From assembly GCA_947379975.1 (NCBI GenBank), contig CANCPF010000037.1, forward strand, positions 1 to 12,141: 12,141 bases of DNA, read 5' to 3'. The stretch is from Methylophilaceae bacterium (GTDB lineage Bacteria > Pseudomonadota > Gammaproteobacteria > Burkholderiales > Methylophilaceae). How positions within the stretch are numbered: position 1 is the first letter of the stretch; the number at the start of each line of letters is the position of its first letter. The notes under the pieces are model-generated. The model was not told the origin of the DNA and ran no database searches. It worked only from the letters and a program-made list of their open reading frames with translations. Shown in pieces: positions 1-4,766 of the stretch. Both the position numbers and the translations under genes were made by a program.

Positions 1-80
1 CCAATTAAATCTTCTGGCTTTTTATAATTGGATAGCAGGCTATCAATTAAATCGTTGGGTAAGGCTTTTTGTGTCGTCAT
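1..80 (-). CDS. IS256-family (mutator-type) transposase, N-terminal 26 residues, cut by window edge
   Basis: The 26 visible residues begin MTTQKALPNDLIDSLLSNYK and continue with KPEDLI. This matches the characteristic start of IS256-family DDE transposases (typically xxLPxELLDxLLxxYxKPEDLIGENGLLKQ). Full-length members are about 400 residues and move the element by cut-and-paste or copy-and-paste through circular intermediates. The catalytic DDE residues lie beyond the left edge, so I cannot say whether the enzyme is intact. The start is the ATG at 80; no strong Shine-Dalgarno precedes it, which is common for transposases. It lies inside the insertion-sequence end at 1-148. Confidence 0.7.
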   Translation of the reverse strand, partial: MTTQKALPNDLIDSLLSNYKKPEDLI

Positions 81-148
81 TTTTAATCCATTTTTGAAAA
101 TAGCAGTTTCATGCAAAATGACGTTTACACAAAATTATTTACACCCTC
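1..148 (-). mobile_element. IS256-family insertion sequence, 5' end only
   Basis: This is the upstream end of an insertion sequence that continues past the left edge. It contains the transposase start (ATG at 80) and about 68 bp of leader. On the minus strand the outermost bases read GAGGGTGTAAATAATTTTGT, and GTGTAAA recurs just inside; this matches the style of terminal inverted repeat I know from IS256-family elements. I place the outer boundary at about 146-148. The other end is not visible, so neither the matching repeat nor the 8-9 bp target duplication can be confirmed. The family call rests on the transposase N terminus. Confidence 0.6.
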
Positions 149-258
149 AAATTCACGACAATAAGGATTTTAAATATATTGAAATTGGTTTAAATCTTTC
201 AGATCCCCCAGATTTTTATGAACATATTGCTAAACTAAAATTTAACTTTTGTTCCTAA
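149..258 (+). pseudogene. possible 3' fragment of a gene cut by the insertion sequence
   Basis: From the proposed IS boundary an open plus-strand frame runs to TAA at 256-258. It encodes about 35 residues with a plausible protein composition (for example DFKYIEIGLNLSDPPDFYEH). There is no start codon within this part; upstream in-frame ATGs fall inside the insertion sequence. The simplest reading is the C-terminal remnant of a gene whose 5' part is on the far side of the insertion sequence. The stop overlaps a following ATG (TAATG, 256-260), an arrangement typical of coupled genes, but that second frame soon runs antisense over the 63-residue gene and is not supported. I recognise no family, and it could be chance coding. 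Confidence 0.3.
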
Positions 259-310
259 TGAAATATAAATATACCGAACAAAAATTTCTTCATAACTGCC
301 TTTGTAACAA

Positions 311-502
311 TCACCGTACCGCAACCATTATCAGCACATCTCGTGGATTTCTTGTCTTACTCTTGATGTCTCTTTTTAAAGAGTCTAATGCTCTGCCCAA
401 TTGAGATAATTCTGTCATTGGAATGCTGTAAATTTCTACATCTTCACAGTCTTTTAATGTTTTCATGGCAACATCTTTGATTGCTTTGTTAACTTTTTTC
501 AT
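311..502 (-). CDS. unknown small protein (63 residues)
   Basis: I do not recognise this protein. It is basic and probably helical, with a Lys-rich N terminus (MKKVNKAIKDVAMKTLKDCE), a central SIPMTELSQLGRALDSLKRD stretch, and no membrane segment or signal peptide. Translation support is good: AAAGGA lies about 8 nt upstream of the ATG, and that ATG overlaps the stop of the preceding 57-residue gene as ATGA, the classic arrangement for translational coupling. It is the last gene of a three-gene small-protein set (883 to 311). The coupling suggests a role shared with its neighbours, perhaps phage structural or regulatory, but nothing in the sequence shows the function. Confidence 0.6.
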   Translation of the reverse strand: MKKVNKAIKDVAMKTLKDCEDVEIYSIPMTELSQLGRALDSLKRDIKSKTRNPRDVLIMVAVR

Positions 503-672
503 TTGTCTTTTCCTTTGAACATAGTTTTCGCTATGTCTTGTTTTTTACCTATCAGAAAATCCTGAACTTTAGTCACTAGTTGATTAGTGAGATTAATTTT
601 TGCTTCTTGAAGTTTGTTATTCCAAATTAAATCCACTATCACTTTACTTTGAATCTTATCGTCATTTGTCAT
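499..672 (-). CDS. 57-residue protein resembling phage prohead core/scaffold small proteins
   Basis: It starts at ATG 670-672 and ends at TGA 499-501. A strong Shine-Dalgarno (AAAGGAAAA) sits directly after the stop of the preceding gene, about 10 bp away, and its own stop overlaps the next ATG. The body, from VDLIWNNKLQEAKINLTNQL to KKQDIAKTMF, is amphipathic helical. It recalls the pattern of short prohead-core proteins of T4-like marine myoviruses: a short helix, then EAK, a helix ending in a K-V-x-D segment, and finally K-K-x-D/E-(I/V)-A-x-x-(M/I)-F. That resemblance is from memory and weak because the protein is short. It could equally be an unrelated helical protein. The gene itself is well supported by its translation signals and spacing. 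Confidence 0.6.
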   Translation of the reverse strand: MTNDDKIQSKVIVDLIWNNKLQEAKINLTNQLVTKVQDFLIGKKQDIAKTMFKGKDK

Positions 673-682
673 AAGTTTTCCT

Positions 683-883
683 TTACTTAAATGATTGTGT
701 CTTTATGATTTGCATTGCTTGAGGAATCCCCGATTGATTCAGTTCTAAGATGAACTTCTCAATTGATATTCTGATTAATGTGGTCTTGTTGATTCCAGTG
801 GTCTCTGATGTTGATTGAAGCAACTCAGCAAGGGTATGGTTGAGTCTCAGGGGAAACTGGTAGAATTTTGTGTTGGTTTTCAT
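683..883 (-). CDS. ribbon-helix-helix (CopG/Arc-like) DNA-binding protein
   Basis: This 66-residue protein has the ribbon-helix-helix layout: a short N-terminal strand (KFYQFPLRLN, about residues 6-15), a first helix (TLAELLQSTSETTG, about 17-30), the turn GINKTT, and a second helix (LIRISIEKFILEL, about 36-48). The pattern of alternating strand residues, then L-xx-L, G-I-x-K-T-x-L-I-R, is typical of MetJ/Arc/CopG dimers. Such proteins act as antitoxins, plasmid copy-number repressors or phage regulators. Here it heads a three-gene set and may repress it. The leader holds a small palindrome, CACTATCAGTG (963-973), as a possible operator. The start at 883 has only a weak Shine-Dalgarno (GAAAGAA). 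No obvious toxin of known type follows. Confidence 0.65.
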   Translation of the reverse strand: MKTNTKFYQFPLRLNHTLAELLQSTSETTGINKTTLIRISIEKFILELNQSGIPQAMQIIKTQSFK

Positions 884-1000
884 TGATATTCTTTCATAGG
901 TAGTAACTAAACTCTGATTGGTACATATATTGCGACTGGTATTGCGGGGGTGGTTGCTTTCGCACTATCAGTGGTAAATAAATTAATATCTATCAATAGG

Positions 1001-1008
1001 TATTTATA
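1001..1008 (-). promoter_or_regulatory. TATAAATA box upstream of the small-gene trio (T4 late-promoter-like or -10 element)
   Basis: The minus strand reads TATAAATA, identical to the T4 late-promoter consensus, about 118 bp upstream of the ribbon-helix-helix start. A second exact copy lies at 1751-1758, six bases before the HUH gene start. In DNA this AT-rich, such octamers can arise by chance, and the distance to the first gene is long. It might also act as an ordinary -10 element, but I see no matching -35. Confidence 0.2.
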
Positions 1009-1219
1009 TAGGACTAGTTCTTAACAGGAACATGGTGATATTAATGGTCACTGGTGATTCTGGTGGTTGGTACTAATTGTTCACTGTCTTCATGTCGATT
1101 CGTTTCACTCATCAACATACTCACTTCGTTCGTTAGCATATATTTGAATCATCGACTGGAAACTATCAGTATTGACTGTGGTGACGTTAAATTGCGTAAG
1201 TGACAGATACGATAAAACA

Positions 1220-1235
1220 ACTGTATTAATACAGT
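1220..1235. repeat. 16-bp perfect palindrome, possible terminator or protein-binding site
   Basis: ACTGTATTAATACAGT is a perfect inverted repeat. On the minus strand it is followed by TGTTTTATC, so in RNA it could form a weak AU-rich hairpin with a short U tract about 40 nt after the HUH gene stop and act as its terminator. As DNA it resembles a dimeric operator (CTGT-N6-ACAG). The spacing is two bases short of a LexA box, which needs N8. Confidence 0.5.
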
Positions 1236-1240
1236 CAGGC

Positions 1241-1275
1241 ATCTCTATAGTGACATTGCGTACTGCTATAGATAT
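1241..1275. repeat. imperfect hairpin at the 3' end of the HUH-type gene
   Basis: Arms ATCTCTATAG (1241-1250) and CTATAGATAT (1266-1275) pair at 9 of 10 positions around a 15-base loop. The loop contains GACATTGCGTAC, including one of the four ATTGCG copies. The right arm touches the stop codon of the HUH-type gene. Hairpins with a conserved loop beside an HUH gene are the type of structure such enzymes recognise as single strands. A transcription role is also possible. Confidence 0.45.
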
Positions 1276-1745
1276 TACGATGCGATTAGAAAACTTTCTT
1301 TCGGTGGTAAAAACATACTTTGATTATCAATCATACAATTTTGCTGTCTTAGTAATATGTATCTTGAAATTGCATCTATGTTGTTATCTAAATATTTAAT
1401 ATCAACATCACCGTCATTAAAAAGTGAACGACTGAATTGATTGTGAACTAGATGTTTGAATGATAGATATTTCTTACTTTTGAAATTACTCACGTTACTC
1501 ATTAAAAAATGAATATGTCTTTGTGGTTCATTTACTAACATAACAAATCTATATAAATTTGATGGTCTTCTTAGAAAGACAGTTCGTTCGATAGCATCTA
1601 TCTTAGAATTAACAAATTGACTCATGTTATGTATTGTTGGACAGTTGAGTGTGACAAACAAATCATTTTGATTAAATGACTGTTTTACCCATTCAAGGTA
1701 ACGGTATCTTGTTTTGTAATCGTCTAATAATATTGTGTTTGTCAT
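1275..1745 (-). CDS. HUH-superfamily endonuclease-like (Rep-like) protein
   Basis: From the ATG at 1745 the protein has 156 residues with the three motifs of HUH single-strand nucleases in order: LFVTLNCP (29-36, motif I like FLTLTxP), HIHF (77-80, the paired His for metal binding, preceded by a strand FVMLVNEP), and ISRYILLRQ (126-134) with Tyr129 as candidate nucleophile. Known relatives nick and rejoin DNA in rolling-circle replication or transposition. The usual Lys three residues after the Tyr is Leu here, so activity is uncertain. The frame extends upstream to an ATG at 1880, but those 45 extra codons are Ile/Tyr/Phe/Asn/Lys-rich, like untranslated AT-rich DNA, so I prefer 1745. Neither start has a strong Shine-Dalgarno. 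Palindromes lie at its 3' end. Confidence 0.55.
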   Translation of the reverse strand: MTNTILLDDYKTRYRYLEWVKQSFNQNDLFVTLNCPTIHNMSQFVNSKIDAIERTVFLRRPSNLYRFVMLVNEPQRHIHFLMSNVSNFKSKKYLSFKHLVHNQFSRSLFNDGDVDIKYLDNNIDAISRYILLRQQNCMIDNQSMFLPPKESFLIAS

Positions 1746-1861
1746 ATATCTATTTATACAAATAAATATTGAAAAACGCTGATTATTGAAAATAATTACA
1801 AATATATTTGATTTATATTTTTGATATATCTTTAAACTTTTTTTATAAATAATATAGTGAA

Positions 1862-2482
1862 TTAAATCGACATTACCCAATCTACTTCTCGAATAATTGA
1901 GATTTCATAGTCTCCTGATTCTGCCATTTCTGCTGCCTTTTGTATTTTCCTACCAAAATTTTCTACAATCCAATCTGGTGATGATTTAGACCCAACAATT
2001 AAGTAGTTTGTTTTTCTTGTTACACTTTCTGAGGTTAATCCGCCACGCTTTTGAACTGCTCGTATACATGCGTCCCTAGTACCAAATAGAAACTCACCTG
2101 TAAATACAAATGTATTGTCTTCAAATACAACTAAAGGATCATCATCAAAAATTGATTGGATATGTTCCGGCAGTGCAGCACCAGTGTTTGAAAAATCGTT
2201 ACCACTTAATATTTTCAATTCTTTTAGTAATTGTTGTCTTTCTTCCGAAGTAATAATACCGTCAGATAAGACCTCATTAATTCTTCTAAAAATAACATTA
2301 GCAGGATATGTAGAAGCAATATGCTGATTCTCTAACATCCATACAGATAAAAATTTAACTTCTGTGTCGGTTAACTCGTCATCACATATAACTCCATTCA
2401 CTATACCCATTAAAGTATTCAGAGACTTTGTTACTAATCTTTGGTCAATTGACACCCTTTTTGAAATCTCCGACTTTTCCAT
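1862..2482 (-). CDS. TerB-like plus BRCT domain protein
   Basis: The protein has 206 residues and two domains. Residues about 15-92 form an all-helical TerB-like region with acidic turns (GVICDDELTDTE, DGIITSEER), as in tellurite-resistance-type domains. Residues about 118-206 are a BRCT domain of the NAD-dependent DNA-ligase/replication factor C type: FVFTGEF (125-131), GG (147-148), TNYLIVG (158-164), GRKIQKA (177-183) and Trp202. Such BRCT domains bind DNA ends or 5' phosphates. The stand-alone pairing is a recurrent bacterial protein of unknown job, perhaps in DNA repair or a mobile-element function. TAGGA lies about 9 nt before the ATG and supports the start. No catalytic ligase or nuclease domain is present. 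Confidence 0.8.
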   Translation of the reverse strand: MEKSEISKRVSIDQRLVTKSLNTLMGIVNGVICDDELTDTEVKFLSVWMLENQHIASTYPANVIFRRINEVLSDGIITSEERQQLLKELKILSGNDFSNTGAALPEHIQSIFDDDPLVVFEDNTFVFTGEFLFGTRDACIRAVQKRGGLTSESVTRKTNYLIVGSKSSPDWIVENFGRKIQKAAEMAESGDYEISIIREVDWVMSI

Positions 2483-2559
2483 TTATTCATTCCTAACAAT
2501 ATTTAATTATTGACTACTTTATTCTAGTAAATATACTCATCCATCGACTTTTATTTCAT

Positions 2560-2850
2560 CTAATAAAAGATTAGTCTACTTAATTCGTTGGTTGAACTAT
2601 TATTTCTGACTTCTCTCAATCGTAATTTTCTACGGGTGACCCAAACTAAATTTAAATAATATAATTTCCCTTTAGGTGTGAGAATATTATTTTCATTCAA
2701 ATATTGTGAAATTTCTGTATCGGTATAACCCTTTCTGTGTAACTCAAGTATTAGGTCGTGTCGATATTGACTTTCATCTGGAATTATCTTTAAATTCAAT
2801 GAGTTGGTTGTTATTGTGATGTTAAACTTACACTTAACACGTACCCTCAA
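2560..2850 (-). CDS. small protein with recombinase-type helix-turn-helix region, possibly 5'-truncated
   Basis: The central part (about residues 28-75: YRHDLILELHRKGYTDTEIS, then QYLNENNILTPKGKLYYLNL and VWVTRRKLRLRE) matches the pattern of the 'recombinase' region of large serine recombinases and related small proteins: I-x-x-L-x-x-x-G-x-x-x-x-E-I-A-x-x-L-N-x-x-x-I-x-T-P-x-G-x-x-(W/Y)-x-x-x-x-V. No resolvase catalytic domain is present. The frame lacks any ATG or GTG; the only early candidate is a TTG at 2850 with no Shine-Dalgarno, 17 bp after the glmS stop, and the frame stays open a few codons into glmS before a TGA. It may be a remnant joined to glmS by integration, or a real gene with a rare start. 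The first ~25 residues are doubtful. Confidence 0.4.
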   Translation of the reverse strand: MRVRVKCKFNITITTNSLNLKIIPDESQYRHDLILELHRKGYTDTEISQYLNENNILTPKGKLYYLNLVWVTRRKLRLREVRNNSSTNELSRLIFY

Positions 2851-2902
2851 AGAAAGTATATCAAATCTACTCCACTGTCACCGATTTAGCCAAGTTTCTC
2901 GG
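2840..2902 (-). other. attTn7-type site: conserved glmS 3' end and island junction
   Basis: The last glmS codons encode PRNLAKSVTVE, the conserved C terminus whose DNA is read by TnsD-type target selectors. Tn7-like elements insert about 25 bp beyond the stop. Here foreign-looking, AT-rich sequence begins within 17 bp of the stop, and no glmS terminator is seen. A TGT occurs on the minus strand about 29 bp after the stop, but I see no convincing Tn7-type terminal repeat there. The site is certain as a target sequence; its use by a particular element is inferred. Confidence 0.5.
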
Positions 2903-4699
2903 TTTGTCCACATCGGTGCCTTTAATTAAGGCCACATGATAAGCGAGTAACTGTACCGGAATAGTATGCAAGATAGGTGACAACACACCCACGTGGCGCG
3001 GTGTGCGTATAACATGCACACATTCACTTTCAGCAAAATGGCTATCCGCATCGGCAAAAACGAACAGTTCACCACCTCGCGCTTTTACTTCTTGCATATT
3101 AGATTTTACTTTTTCTAGTAATTTATCATTGGGTGCGATAACGACCACTGGCATATCCGTATCCACCAGAGCCAAAGGACCGTGCTTAAGCTCTCCAGCA
3201 GGATAGGCTTCAGCATGAATGTAAGAAATCTCTTTAAGCTTTAACGCGCCCTCAAGGGCAATTGGGTAGTGTATGCCGCGGCCTAAGAATAAAGCGTGAT
3301 GTTTATCGGCGAAGCGCGTAGCCCATTCTCTAATTTGCGGTTCTAAATTAAGAGCATTTTGTACGCTGCCACCTAATTGTCTAAGTGCGTTTAAATATTC
3401 GTGTTCTTCTTCATCACTAAGTACGCCACGTTGCTTGGCCAAGGTGGCGGCTAAAGTAAATAATGCCACTAGTTGGGTAGTGAATGCTTTGGTAGAAGCT
3501 ACGCCGATTTCTGCGCCGGCACGTGTGTAGAACACCAACTTGGAGGCGCGTGGAATGGCGCTTTCCTGCACGTTGCAAATTGATAGCGTAAGATTTTGAC
3601 CTAATGATTTTGCATGCTTTAAGGCTTCCATCGTATCTAACGTTTCACCTGATTGTGAAATAGTCACAATCAACTGACGTGGATTTGGTACAGACACGCG
3701 ATAACGGTACTCACTGGCAATTTCAACATTAGTCGGCAGCTTTGCTATGCTTTCTAACCAATATTTAGCGGTCAGGGCAGCGTAGTAACTGGTACCAGCG
3801 GCAAGGATCAATATGCTATCAACTTGACTGAACACTTCACTGGCGGCATCGCCAAACAGGGCAGGGGAGAAGCTGCTATCGTCAATTAATGCTTCAATTG
3901 TATCAGTGAGCGCTTTTGGTTGTTCATGGATTTCTTTTTGCATAAAATGCGCGTAAGGGCCAAGCTCCATGCTGGCCAATGATACGTCACTCATATGTAT
4001 TTTGCGTTCAATAACAGCGCCATCACGGCCAAATATAGTTACACCATCACGGCGTACATCAGCCACATCACCATCTTCAAGATAAATGACTTTACGGGTA
4101 ACCGATAACACCGCTGAAACATCAGAAGCGATAAAGTTTTCACCTTCACCTAAGCCTATCAGCAATGGGCAACCCAGACGCGCAGTAATCATGTGCTCAG
4201 GCTCTTTCACTGAAATCACGCTAATGGCAAATGCACCGGTGAGTTCTGCTACCGCCATTTGGGTGGCCGCTAGTAAAGTTAAACCTTGATTGTGATAAAA
4301 ATGAATGAGGTGAGCAATGACTTCAGTATCAGTCTGTGAGGTGAACTCATAGCCTAACTTAATTAATTTGTCGCGTTGCTCATCATGATTTTCAATAATG
4401 CCGTTGTGTACAACGGCAATTTCTCCATTTGAAACATGTGGATGCGCGTTGCTTTCAGTCACACCGCCGTGCGTAGCCCAACGCGTGTGGCCAATACCAA
4501 CTTGACCGCTCAATTGTGTTTCATTAGCTTTTTCTGTCATAGCGGAAACACGGCCAACCGCACGCACACGCTCTATGCCGTGACTATTTAATACGGCAAT
4601 GCCTGCAGAATCATAGCCGCGATATTCTAGGCGGCTTAATCCCTCAATCAGCGTTGAAACTACATTTCTATTTGCAACTGCACCGACAATGCCACACAT
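2867..4699 (-). CDS. glmS: glutamine--fructose-6-phosphate aminotransferase (isomerizing)
   Basis: GlmS makes glucosamine-6-phosphate from fructose-6-phosphate and glutamine, the committed step to UDP-GlcNAc, in the cytoplasm. Its 610 residues match the family (609 in E. coli). The N-terminal class II glutaminase domain (2 to ~240) has nucleophile Cys2 (MCGIVGAV), HTRWATHG (71-78), NGIIEN (99-104) and Asp124. Two SIS isomerase domains follow, with AGTS (301-304), SQSGET (348-353), LEGALKLKE (482-490), GELKHGP (502-508) and the conserved tail LAKSVTVE. The start is fixed by Cys2. It lies 67 bp after glmU, probably in the same transcript. That gap is too short for a glmS ribozyme. The sequence after its stop is the accessory tract. 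Confidence 0.97.
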   Translation of the reverse strand: MCGIVGAVANRNVVSTLIEGLSRLEYRGYDSAGIAVLNSHGIERVRAVGRVSAMTEKANETQLSGQVGIGHTRWATHGGVTESNAHPHVSNGEIAVVHNGIIENHDEQRDKLIKLGYEFTSQTDTEVIAHLIHFYHNQGLTLLAATQMAVAELTGAFAISVISVKEPEHMITARLGCPLLIGLGEGENFIASDVSAVLSVTRKVIYLEDGDVADVRRDGVTIFGRDGAVIERKIHMSDVSLASMELGPYAHFMQKEIHEQPKALTDTIEALIDDSSFSPALFGDAASEVFSQVDSILILAAGTSYYAALTAKYWLESIAKLPTNVEIASEYRYRVSVPNPRQLIVTISQSGETLDTMEALKHAKSLGQNLTLSICNVQESAIPRASKLVFYTRAGAEIGVASTKAFTTQLVALFTLAATLAKQRGVLSDEEEHEYLNALRQLGGSVQNALNLEPQIREWATRFADKHHALFLGRGIHYPIALEGALKLKEISYIHAEAYPAGELKHGPLALVDTDMPVVVIAPNDKLLEKVKSNMQEVKARGGELFVFADADSHFAESECVHVIRTPRHVGVLSPILHTIPVQLLAYHVALIKGTDVDKPRNLAKSVTVE

Positions 4700-4766
4700 A
4701 AAGTTTATCTTTCGTAATTATTTTGTTAACTAATTTTTTCTTAGCGACTTCTTATTTAACTACTGT

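Larger units (their letters stand above)
884..1274. other. repeat-rich stretch without a convincing gene
   Basis: These ~390 bp lie between the ribbon-helix-helix gene and the stop of the HUH-type gene. They hold ATTGCG four times in the same orientation (929-934, 941-946, 1191-1196, 1255-1260), a 16-bp perfect palindrome (1220-1235), a hairpin (1241-1275), the short palindrome CACTATCAGTG (963-973), and GTGAC copies at 1181, 1200 and 1250. Two overlapping minus-strand mini-frames exist: 1105-1242 (45 codons from ATG, starting MPDCINTVVLSYL) and 1041-1112 (23 codons, starting MSETNRHEDSEQL). Neither has a good ribosome binding site. The promoter of the downstream trio must lie here or further upstream. 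Confidence 0.5.

Noticed and set aside
258..401. Plus-strand frame starting at the TAATG overlap
   Set aside because: Most of it is antisense to the 63-residue gene, which has far better translation signals.
1220..1235. LexA (SOS) box in the 16-bp palindrome
   Set aside because: CTGT and ACAG are separated by 6 bases; LexA sites need 8, and no gene starts directly downstream.
884..1275. CRISPR array
   Set aside because: Repeats are only six bases long and irregularly spaced; there are no regular spacers or cas genes.
1172..1399. Plus-strand 75-codon frame
   Set aside because: It runs antisense over the end of the HUH-type gene and through the hairpins, lacks a Shine-Dalgarno, and has no recognisable domain.
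1746..1880. N-terminal extension of the HUH-type protein to an ATG at 1880
   Set aside because: The added codons are almost all Ile, Tyr, Phe, Asn, Lys and Ser, as expected from untranslated AT-rich DNA. The start overlaps the BRCT gene, and motif I already sits at a normal distance from the 1745 start.
2845..2870. Tn7 terminal sequence (TGTGGG-type) directly after glmS
   Set aside because: A lone TGT at a suitable distance is not followed by Tn7-like end sequence or visible repeated binding sites.
4700..4766. glmS ribozyme or other riboswitch before glmS
   Set aside because: Only 67 bp of AU-rich spacer is present, too short, and the ribozyme belongs mainly to Gram-positive bacteria.
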